Positions 1 to 5,931 of a stretch of 5,931 bases of DNA are shown here, piece by piece (positions within the stretch are counted from its first letter, which is position 1; each line of letters begins with the position of its first letter). The notes below the pieces were generated by a model, which saw only the letters and a list, made by a program, of their open reading frames with translations, was not told the origin of the DNA and did no database searches. This DNA is from an uncultured Methylococcaceae bacterium (GTDB lineage Bacteria > Pseudomonadota > Gammaproteobacteria > Methylococcales > Methylomonadaceae). A program made the position numbers and the translations under genes. The DNA is taken from assembly GCA_913009515.1 (NCBI GenBank), contig CAJVYO010000115.1:1-5931 (forward strand), in the 5' to 3' direction.

Positions 1-1493
1 AAATCTTGATACAGTTTATTCGCTGCGGTGCGTAGACGTTCTGATTTATGCATATTCATCGGGCAGAGTGCCACTTGAAACGGTGCTAAATTCGCGGGCC
101 AAATAATGCCACGATCATCGTGAGATTGTTCCACTGCTGCCGCCACCAGACGTGAAATACCAATGCCGTAACAGCCCATGACTAAGGTTGCACTTTTACC
201 GGCTTCATTAATGACATTGGCTTTCATTTGTTCACTATATTTGGTGCCAAGCTGAAAAATATGCCCCACTTCGATACCGCGCATAATCGTCAAGGTACCT
301 TGTCCATCAGGTGACGCATCACCGGTGACTACTGAGCGTAAATCTAAAATTTCAGTCGGAAGCGGCAAATCACGTTGCCAATTAACACCGGTGTAATGTT
401 TGCCATCTTGATTGGCACCACAGACAAAATCAGCCATTACACTGACACTACGGTCGGCAATAATGCGCATTTCTAAACCAAAAGGGCCAATTGAACCGGC
501 TTGACACGCACACGCTTGTTGAATATCAGCATCACTGGCAAATTCAAGTGGTGCAAGAATGCCGGCTATTTTCTCCGCTTTAATTTCGTTTAGTTCGTGG
601 TCGCCTCTTAATAATAAAGCGATAAGTGAATCATCTTCGCCTTTATAAATAAGGGTTTTAACGCATTGTTCAGCAGGGATATTTAAAAATTGGCTAATAT
701 CTGCAATGCTATGTTCATTGGGCGTATTGACTAAGCTTAATTCTTGCTTGGCTTCCGCCAGTTCATTGTTGGTTAAAATAGCTTCGGCTTTTTCTACATT
801 CGCCGCATAATCACTATCGGTTGAAATGGCTAAGGCATCTTCGCCGGTATCTGCAAGAACATGGAACTCATGTGAAATGGCCCCGCCTATGGAACCTGAA
901 TCAGCAATCACCGCTCGAAAATTTAGCCCTAGATTGGTGAAAATATTAGTATAAGCCTGATACATAGTATCGTAGGTTTCTTGCAGCGATTCTTGGCTTA
1001 AATGAAACGAATAGCCATCTTTCATTAAAAATTCACGCGACCGCATAATACCAAAACGCGGACGAATTTCATCACGAAATTTAGTTTGCACTTGATAATA
1101 AGTGATAGGCAGTTGTTTATAGCTTTTTAATTCTTGACGAGCTAAATCGGTGATAATTTCTTCATGGGTAGGGCCTAAACAAAAATCGCGATTATGTCGA
1201 TCTTGTAAACGGGCTAATTCTGGGCCATATTGTTCCCAGCGACCGGTTTCTTGCCAAAGTTCAGCCGGTTGTAAGGCTGGCATGAGTATTTCTAATGCCC
1301 CCGTTTGTTCCATTTCATCACGTACAATGCGTTCTACTTTGCGTAACACTTTAAGGCCTAAGGGTAGCCATGTATAAAGCCCCGATGCTAATTTGCGGAT
1401 TAATCCCGCACGAATCATAAGTTTATGGCTGGTGATTTCAGCATCGGCTGGAATTTCTTTGATGGTACTAAGGGGGAACTGAGAGGTACGCAT
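1..1493 (-). CDS. proS: Prolyl-tRNA synthetase, bacterial type with editing domain (C-terminus outside window)
   Basis: ProS charges tRNA-Pro with proline in the cytoplasm, using ATP. Reading leftwards from the ATG at 1493 gives 497 uninterrupted codons that run off the left edge. The E. coli enzyme has 572 residues, so about 75, most of the anticodon-binding domain, are missing. The start MRTSQF matches the family N-terminus. Class II signatures are visible: motif 1 around residues 55-80, the GPTHEE loop at 107-112, motif 2 ([10 protein letters not shown]) at 139-148, and motif 3 ([10 protein letters not shown]) at 439-448. Between motifs 2 and 3, roughly residues 225-405, lies the insertion domain that in E. 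coli clears mischarged Ala-tRNA-Pro. Residues equivalent to E. coli K279, D350 and H369 appear as K279, D347 and H366, so editing is probably functional. No purine-rich ribosome binding site precedes the start. It is transcribed divergently from the c-di-GMP gene and looks intact, without frameshifts. Confidence 0.98.
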   Translation of the reverse strand, partial: MRTSQFPLSTIKEIPADAEITSHKLMIRAGLIRKLASGLYTWLPLGLKVLRKVERIVRDEMEQTGALEILMPALQPAELWQETGRWEQYGPELARLQDRHNRDFCLGPTHEEIITDLARQELKSYKQLPITYYQVQTKFRDEIRPRFGIMRSREFLMKDGYSFHLSQESLQETYDTMYQAYTNIFTNLGLNFRAVIADSGSIGGAISHEFHVLADTGEDALAISTDSDYAANVEKAEAILTNNELAEAKQELSLVNTPNEHSIADISQFLNIPAEQCVKTLIYKGEDDSLIALLLRGDHELNEIKAEKIAGILAPLEFASDADIQQACACQAGSIGPFGLEMRIIADRSVSVMADFVCGANQDGKHYTGVNWQRDLPLPTEILDLRSVVTGDASPDGQGTLTIMRGIEVGHIFQLGTKYSEQMKANVINEAGKSATLVMGCYGIGISRLVAAAVEQSHDDRGIIWPANLAPFQVALCPMNMHKSERLRTAANKLYQD

Positions 1494-1525
1494 AAATTTA
1501 GGGGGCAAAAAACGATAAAAGTGCC

Positions 1526-1554
1526 ATTCTACCTTATTTAGTCATTTTGTTTAA
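1526..1554 (-). promoter_or_regulatory. Candidate sigma70-type promoter for proS
   Basis: On the minus strand a -10-like TAGAAT (1531 to 1526, five of six consensus bases) lies 17 bp downstream of a weak -35-like TTAAAC (1554 to 1549, three of six). Transcription would begin near position 1519 and leave a leader of roughly 25-30 bases before the ProS ATG. Spacing and position are good, but the -35 match is poor and AT-rich DNA gives many chance matches, so this is tentative. Confidence 0.35.
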
Positions 1555-1566
1555 TCATGCTATGAT
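1554..1566. repeat. Short inverted repeat ATCAT-GCT-ATGAT between the divergent genes
   Basis: Two perfect 5-bp arms (1554-1558 and 1562-1566) flank a 3-bp centre. The repeat covers the candidate extended -10 of the rightward promoter and touches the outer end of the leftward -35 candidate, a place where a bound regulator could affect both genes. The arms are short and could arise by chance in AT-rich DNA, and I do not recognise the motif as the site of a known regulator. Confidence 0.3.
1558..1566 (+). promoter_or_regulatory. Candidate extended -10 promoter for the c-di-GMP gene and pta
   Basis: TG at 1558-1559, one base, then TATGAT at 1561-1566 form an extended -10 element with five of six consensus hexamer bases. 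There is no convincing -35 hexamer 16-18 bp upstream, which is tolerated by extended -10 promoters. Transcription would start near 1573, giving a leader of about 45 bases before the ATG at 1618. That is too short for a c-di-GMP riboswitch, and I see no such fold. Confidence 0.4.
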
Positions 1567-1601
1567 GAAGAATTTCAATGGTAGACATCTTTTTACTGCA
1601 T

Positions 1602-1605
1602 AAGG
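1602..1605 (+). promoter_or_regulatory. Weak ribosome binding site before the c-di-GMP gene
   Basis: AAGG is the only Shine-Dalgarno-like tract upstream of the ATG at 1618. It lies 12 bases before the start, longer than the usual 5-9. Reading upstream in frame from 1618 meets a TAG at 1582-1584 with no other ATG, GTG or TTG, so the ATG at 1618 remains the best start. Confidence 0.4.
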
Positions 1606-1617
1606 TCTCATATAATA

Positions 1618-4206
1618 ATGGATAATACGCCCACTCAGGATTTAATAAACTTAAAACCTAAAATTTTAGAGTCATTATTTGAGAATGATATAGATCCTGT
1701 TGTTTTGTATTGTGAGGGAGCAATTTTTGATATCAATATGGCGGCGGTAGATTTTTTAGGCTATGACTCTAAAGCTGAAATGATGGGTTTATCTGCTGAG
1801 GATATTTCACCTGAATATCAGAATGATGGTCGATTATCTGCTGAAAAATGTGAGGAATTATTAAAGAAAATAGTGCAAGAAGGTCGGCAAGATTTTCAAT
1901 GGACGCACCGTAATAAAAAGGGTGAAATATTTGTCACTGAGATGAGTGGCAGTGTTGTTGATGTATCAGGACAGTTAATTTTTAAAGCTATTTTTCATAA
2001 AAAAACGTCTTATGAAAACCATGAAAAAACGCTTAAAACTTATGTTGATGAGTTATCTTTACATAATAAAATTTTAAAAATTGTTAATGAAGGACAGTCA
2101 TTAGCCTGTATTTTAAAAGAATTTATCTTGGGTATTGAAGCTTTACACCCTGAAATGTTGTGTTCAATTTTCGCTTTAGATAATAATGGTCAAACTTTAT
2201 CACTTTTGTCTGCTCCAAGTTTACCTGATTTTTATAATGAAGCGGTTGATGGGATTGAAATTGGAGAGGGTATTGGCTCATGTGGTGAAGCCGCATCATT
2301 GGCTAAAGTAGTCATTGTTGATGATATTCAAACTCATAATAATTGGCATAAATATGCTGATTTAGCCAGTAAAGCAAATTTAGCATCATGCTGGGCACAG
2401 CCTATTATGGATCATGATAAAAAAGTATTGGGGACTTTTGCTATTTATCATCGAGAGGCGGCTACACCAACGACACTAGAATTAGAATTATTTTCACGTT
2501 ATAGCAATTTAAGCGCATTAATTTTAGATAATGCACGGCGTGATGCGGAGTTACGTATTGCGGCAACGGCGTTTGAAATGCAGGAAGGTATTATTATTAT
2601 CGGTGCCAATAAGCGTATTATTCGTGCGAATCATGCGTTTGAAGAAATGACCGGTTATTATCGAGAAGATATTGTTGGTCAGTTCGCATCGATATTTAAA
2701 GTGTCAGAGCATAGCGATAAGTTTTATCAAAATATTTGGTCAGAAATGAATAGCAAAGGTGCTTGGTCTGGCGAAATGTTCTTAGCTAAAAATATTACCG
2801 GTGAAATTTTTCCTATTTGGACAGCGATAACCGCGGTGAAAGAGGAAAACTTTGCCAGTCATTATGTGGTGTCATTTGAAGATATTACCGAGCGTAAAGC
2901 GGCTAATGAAAAAATTAAACAACTCGCGTTTTATGACACCTTAACCGAATTACCTAATCGGCGTTATTTGGTAGAAAATATTAGTCAAGGTATTGCACGA
3001 GCACATCGTAATGGCACCATATTAGCGGTGTTGATGATTGATTTAGACCGTTTTAAAGTGGTCAATGATACCTTAGGGCATTCAGCCGGTGATGAGTTAT
3101 TAAAGAAGGTCGCTGATAAATTAAATAATCAAATACGTGATACCGATATGGTCGCTCGTTTAGGCGGTGATGAATTTGTTGTCGTGTTGGAAAAAATAAG
3201 ATCTAAAGAAGATGCCGCACGTGTGGCTGAGAAAATTGTCGAAGATTTAGGTGTGGCGTTTAATTTGTCACAACATGATGAGGTTTCGATTGGCTCAAGT
3301 ATTGGGATTAGCATTTATCCTGAGCATGGTAAAAATGTTGAATTGCTTATGGATCATGCCGATATTGCACTTTATGCAGCAAAAGATAATGGGCGGGGGT
3401 GTTATGCTTATTTTTCTGAGGAATTGACACGAGCGGCATTAGAGAAGCTCAAAATGGAAACGCGGTTACGTTATGCGATTGAGAATAATGAATTACGCGT
3501 GTATTACCAGCCGCAGGTTAAGATTAGTAGTAATGAAATTATCAGTGCAGAAGCCTTGGTACGTTGGTTAGATCCTCGAGATGGCTTAGTGCCACCTGAT
3601 AAATTTATTGGCATTGCCGAAGATTCAGGTTTGATTATGCCTTTAGGAGAATGGGTGTTACGCGAAACCTGCCGTCAAGGAAAAGAGTGGCTAGATGCCG
3701 GTCATAAGCCGATTGTATTGGCGGTGAACGTGTCATCAAAGCAATTTATTCAAGTGGATATGGTGCAAATTACCCGTGATATTTTAGAGGAAACGGGCTT
3801 TCCTGCAAAATATTTAGAATTAGAAGTGACAGAAAGTAGTTTAATGGATAATCAAGAGCGTACTATTGAAATTTTTAATCAATTACATGATATGGGTGTG
3901 CATTTAGCCATGGATGATTTTGGCACCGGGTATTCTTCGTTAGCGTATTTGAAACGTTTTCCGTTAGATGTATTAAAAATTGATAAGCAATTTATTGATG
4001 ATGTCACTACCGATGAAAGTGATAAGGCGATTACGGCGACTATTATTGCCATGGGGCGTATTTTAGGTTTTAAAGTATTGGCGGAAGGTGTGGAAACACA
4101 AGAGCAGTTAGATTTCTTACAAGAACATGGCTGTGATGTGTATCAAGGTTATTTTCGCAGTAAGCCTGTTGAAGCTGAATTTTTTCTTGACGTATTAAAT
4201 GCCTAA
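1618..4206 (+). CDS. PAS-GAF-PAS-GGDEF-EAL cyclic di-GMP synthase/phosphodiesterase
   Basis: This 862-residue protein should make and/or degrade cyclic di-GMP in response to a signal. No signal peptide or membrane segment is visible, so it is probably cytoplasmic. Domains in order: PAS (about 20-130); GAF (about 150-308, with the GIGSCGEAA stretch at 218-226); a second PAS (about 315-425, ending in DITERKAA); GGDEF (about 435-600); EAL (about 610-860). The GGDEF half keeps D475, N483, D492 and the GGDEF motif at 516-520, with an inhibitory RxxD site (R507, D510) at the standard five-residue distance. The EAL half keeps E645 in EAL, N704, E736, the DDFGTGYSS loop from 766, K787, E823 and Q843, the residues expected for metal binding and hydrolysis. 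Both activities therefore look possible; which dominates cannot be read from sequence. The ligands are unknown, and such PAS and GAF domains may bind haem, flavin or small metabolites. The gene sits three bases upstream of pta and is probably cotranscribed with it. Confidence 0.97.
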   Translation: MDNTPTQDLINLKPKILESLFENDIDPVVLYCEGAIFDINMAAVDFLGYDSKAEMMGLSAEDISPEYQNDGRLSAEKCEELLKKIVQEGRQDFQWTHRNKKGEIFVTEMSGSVVDVSGQLIFKAIFHKKTSYENHEKTLKTYVDELSLHNKILKIVNEGQSLACILKEFILGIEALHPEMLCSIFALDNNGQTLSLLSAPSLPDFYNEAVDGIEIGEGIGSCGEAASLAKVVIVDDIQTHNNWHKYADLASKANLASCWAQPIMDHDKKVLGTFAIYHREAATPTTLELELFSRYSNLSALILDNARRDAELRIAATAFEMQEGIIIIGANKRIIRANHAFEEMTGYYREDIVGQFASIFKVSEHSDKFYQNIWSEMNSKGAWSGEMFLAKNITGEIFPIWTAITAVKEENFASHYVVSFEDITERKAANEKIKQLAFYDTLTELPNRRYLVENISQGIARAHRNGTILAVLMIDLDRFKVVNDTLGHSAGDELLKKVADKLNNQIRDTDMVARLGGDEFVVVLEKIRSKEDAARVAEKIVEDLGVAFNLSQHDEVSIGSSIGISIYPEHGKNVELLMDHADIALYAAKDNGRGCYAYFSEELTRAALEKLKMETRLRYAIENNELRVYYQPQVKISSNEIISAEALVRWLDPRDGLVPPDKFIGIAEDSGLIMPLGEWVLRETCRQGKEWLDAGHKPIVLAVNVSSKQFIQVDMVQITRDILEETGFPAKYLELEVTESSLMDNQERTIEIFNQLHDMGVHLAMDDFGTGYSSLAYLKRFPLDVLKIDKQFIDDVTTDESDKAITATIIAMGRILGFKVLAEGVETQEQLDFLQEHGCDVYQGYFRSKPVEAEFFLDVLNA

Positions 4207-4209
4207 ATT

Positions 4210-5931
4210 ATGAATAAACAAAATATTTATATTACCGGTGCGGAACAAGGCAGCGGTAAATCGATTATCATGTTGGCAATGATGGATATGTTGTCAGGTT
4301 CTGCGGGTAAGACAGGATTCTTTCGACCAATTATTGATACTGAAGAAGATAAAGATGAATTAATTGAATTAATTCGTCATCGATATGCGGTTGATATACC
4401 TTACGAAGCGATGTTTGGCTGTCATCAAGAAGAGGCGCAAACTTTAATTGAACAGAATAAATATCATGAATTATTGAAACGTATTCTGACTAAATATCGC
4501 TTATTAAGTGAACAATGTGAGCATGTATTATGTGTTGGGCCAGATTATGGTTTAAATAATGCCTTATTTGAATTCGATTTTAATGCTGAGGTAGCAAATA
4601 ACTTAGGCTGTTTGTTAATGCCTGTTATACAAGGACGGGGACGTACACATCGTCAGCTAGTCGATGTAATGAGTCGTATTAATCATGCGATACGTGAATT
4701 TGATTGTGATTTATTAGCAGCAGTGATTAATGGCGTTACCCATGAGCAGGTTGAGTCATTAAATGCCCGTTTTGGTCATCAGCACGATAGTGAATTTCCG
4801 GTGTATGTGGTGGCATTAGAGCCTTCATTGCATAAGCCAAGTATTGGTAATGTGGTACGACAATTAGATGCGGTGGTGTTATCGAGTGATGAGCAAACCT
4901 TAAGCCGTTATATTGGTCAGTATAAAATAGCCGCCATGCAGATTCCTGATTTTTTAGCTCATATTGAAGAGGGGGATTTTATTATTACCCCCAGCGATAG
5001 GGCGGATATTATTTTGAGTTGTTATATGGCTCATACGTCCAATCATTATCCGCAAATTTCAGGTTTATTATTAACCGGTGGCAAGCCAGTTGCTCCTGAA
5101 GTGGCTAAATTATTTTCAGGCTTAACCGAAATTCCTTTTTCGGTGTTGTCGGTGGCGACGGATACCTTTACCAGTACCATGAATGTGCAATCGGTACGGG
5201 CGAAATTAAACTCACAAGATGACAGTAAAATTGCGGCAGTACTGGGTTTAGTCGAAAGTCATTTGAATTTCGATGAATTACGCCAGCGTTTAAAGCGTCA
5301 AGATTCGCATCGGGTGACACCGTTAATGTTTGAATATGAACAGATTCAACGTGCCAAGGCAAATAGCCAGCATATTGTATTGCCTGAAGGGGCTGAAGAA
5401 CGTGTATTACGGGCTGCTGAAATTCTATTATTAAGAAAGGTGGTGACCATTACCTTGCTAGGCAATGTGGATGAGATTCGCCAAAAAATTAACAGCTTAG
5501 GCTTGGCGTTAGACGATGTGGCGATTATTGATCCTTTAACCTCTGAACAGCGTAATGAATATGCGGCAATTTATTATGAGCTGCGTAAGGATAAAGGCAT
5601 TACTTATGATATGGCTTACGATACCATGTCTGATGTGAGTTATTATGGCACTATGATGATTCATCTCGGTCATGCCGATGGCATGGTGTCAGGAGCAGTG
5701 CATACCACGCAGCATACTATTCGGCCTGCGTTTCAAATTATTAAAACCCGACCCACGACATCGATTGTGTCCAGCGTATTTTTTATGTGCTTGGAAGATA
5801 GAGTGCTGGTTTATGGTGATTGTGCAGTGAATCCCGAGCCAAATGCCCAACAACTGGCGGATATTGCAATCAGTGCGGCTGAAACGGCCATGATGTTTAA
5901 TATTGAACCCCGCGTGGCAATGTTATCGTAT
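4210..5931 (+). CDS. pta: Phosphate acetyltransferase, long form (C-terminus outside window)
   Basis: Pta interconverts acetyl-CoA plus phosphate and acetyl phosphate plus CoA, normally acting with acetate kinase in acetate production or uptake. There are 574 codons to the right edge; long-form Pta has about 700-715, so roughly 130 are missing. Domain order fits the family: an N-terminal P-loop, BioD-like domain (about 1-200) with a Walker A pattern AEQGSGKS at 11-18; a DRTGG-type regulatory domain (about 215-330, with TPSDRAD at 260-266 and LLLTGG at 286-291); then the catalytic PTA domain from about 374, with LPEGAEERV at 391-399, SGAVHTT at 494-500, YGDCAVNPEP at 535-544 and RVAMLSY at 568-574. 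The cut falls just before the conserved STG segment and remaining active-site residues. The ATG is placed so that the P-loop strand follows immediately, as in relatives. No clear ribosome binding site precedes it, so translational coupling to the upstream gene is likely. No acetate kinase gene is visible in the window. Confidence 0.97.
   Translation, partial: MNKQNIYITGAEQGSGKSIIMLAMMDMLSGSAGKTGFFRPIIDTEEDKDELIELIRHRYAVDIPYEAMFGCHQEEAQTLIEQNKYHELLKRILTKYRLLSEQCEHVLCVGPDYGLNNALFEFDFNAEVANNLGCLLMPVIQGRGRTHRQLVDVMSRINHAIREFDCDLLAAVINGVTHEQVESLNARFGHQHDSEFPVYVVALEPSLHKPSIGNVVRQLDAVVLSSDEQTLSRYIGQYKIAAMQIPDFLAHIEEGDFIITPSDRADIILSCYMAHTSNHYPQISGLLLTGGKPVAPEVAKLFSGLTEIPFSVLSVATDTFTSTMNVQSVRAKLNSQDDSKIAAVLGLVESHLNFDELRQRLKRQDSHRVTPLMFEYEQIQRAKANSQHIVLPEGAEERVLRAAEILLLRKVVTITLLGNVDEIRQKINSLGLALDDVAIIDPLTSEQRNEYAAIYYELRKDKGITYDMAYDTMSDVSYYGTMMIHLGHADGMVSGAVHTTQHTIRPAFQIIKTRPTTSIVSSVFFMCLEDRVLVYGDCAVNPEPNAQQLADIAISAAETAMMFNIEPRVAMLSY

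Noticed and set aside
1150..1377. Open frame of 75 codons on the plus strand
   Set aside because: It lies entirely antisense within proS, whose minus-strand frame is conserved and uninterrupted; the peptide resembles no family I know and has no ribosome binding site.
1611..1616. Perfect TATAAT hexamer
   Set aside because: It ends one base before the ATG at 1618, so transcription from it would begin inside the coding region; there is no suitable -35 at the right distance. Probably a chance match in AT-rich DNA.
1567..1617. Possible c-di-GMP riboswitch in the leader of the c-di-GMP gene
   Set aside because: The leader is only about 45-50 bases and lacks the paired stems and conserved segments of either known class.
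3129..3314. Open frame of 61 codons on the minus strand
   Set aside because: Antisense to the GGDEF motif region of the c-di-GMP gene; its low-complexity Ser/Thr-rich product is a typical shadow of a real coding frame.
4187..4214. TTGACG followed 16 bp later by TATGAA, a possible internal promoter for pta
   Set aside because: The start point would fall about ten bases inside pta, after its ATG, so it could not give the full protein; the -10 match is only four of six.
5168..5362. Open frame of 64 codons on the minus strand
   Set aside because: Antisense to pta between its DRTGG and catalytic domains, with no recognisable product.

Overview
The window looks like a piece of a gammaproteobacterial chromosome of fairly low GC content (around 40% by eye, strongly favouring TTA and AT-ending codons). 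Three protein genes fill almost all of it. The ProS fragment is collinear with the Escherichia coli enzyme, including its internal editing domain. The Pta is the long three-domain form. The central protein has the PAS/GAF/GGDEF/EAL build common in environmental Gammaproteobacteria such as sulfur and methane oxidisers. The sequence does not allow a genus call, and I see no insertion sequence, phage gene, tRNA, rRNA or CRISPR array.

Layout: positions 1-1493 hold the first 497 codons of prolyl-tRNA synthetase on the minus strand; its C-terminal end lies left of the window. A 124-bp intergenic region (1494-1617) separates it from a divergent plus-strand pair and contains candidate back-to-back promoters and a small inverted repeat. 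Positions 1618-4206 encode an 862-residue cytoplasmic PAS-GAF-PAS-GGDEF-EAL protein with both the synthetase and phosphodiesterase active-site signatures intact. Three bases after its stop, in the same reading frame, begins phosphate acetyltransferase (pta, 4210 to beyond the right edge), cut after 574 codons just before the last part of its catalytic domain.

The central gene and pta have no room for a terminator between them and are probably one transcript. This would link a sensor that makes or degrades cyclic di-GMP to the enzyme that interconverts acetyl-CoA and acetyl phosphate. No acetate kinase gene is visible; it may lie beyond the right edge. The pairing of a c-di-GMP enzyme with pta, in frame and almost touching, is the most noteworthy feature. 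The rest is ordinary housekeeping and signalling content, and I found no convincing new kind of system.
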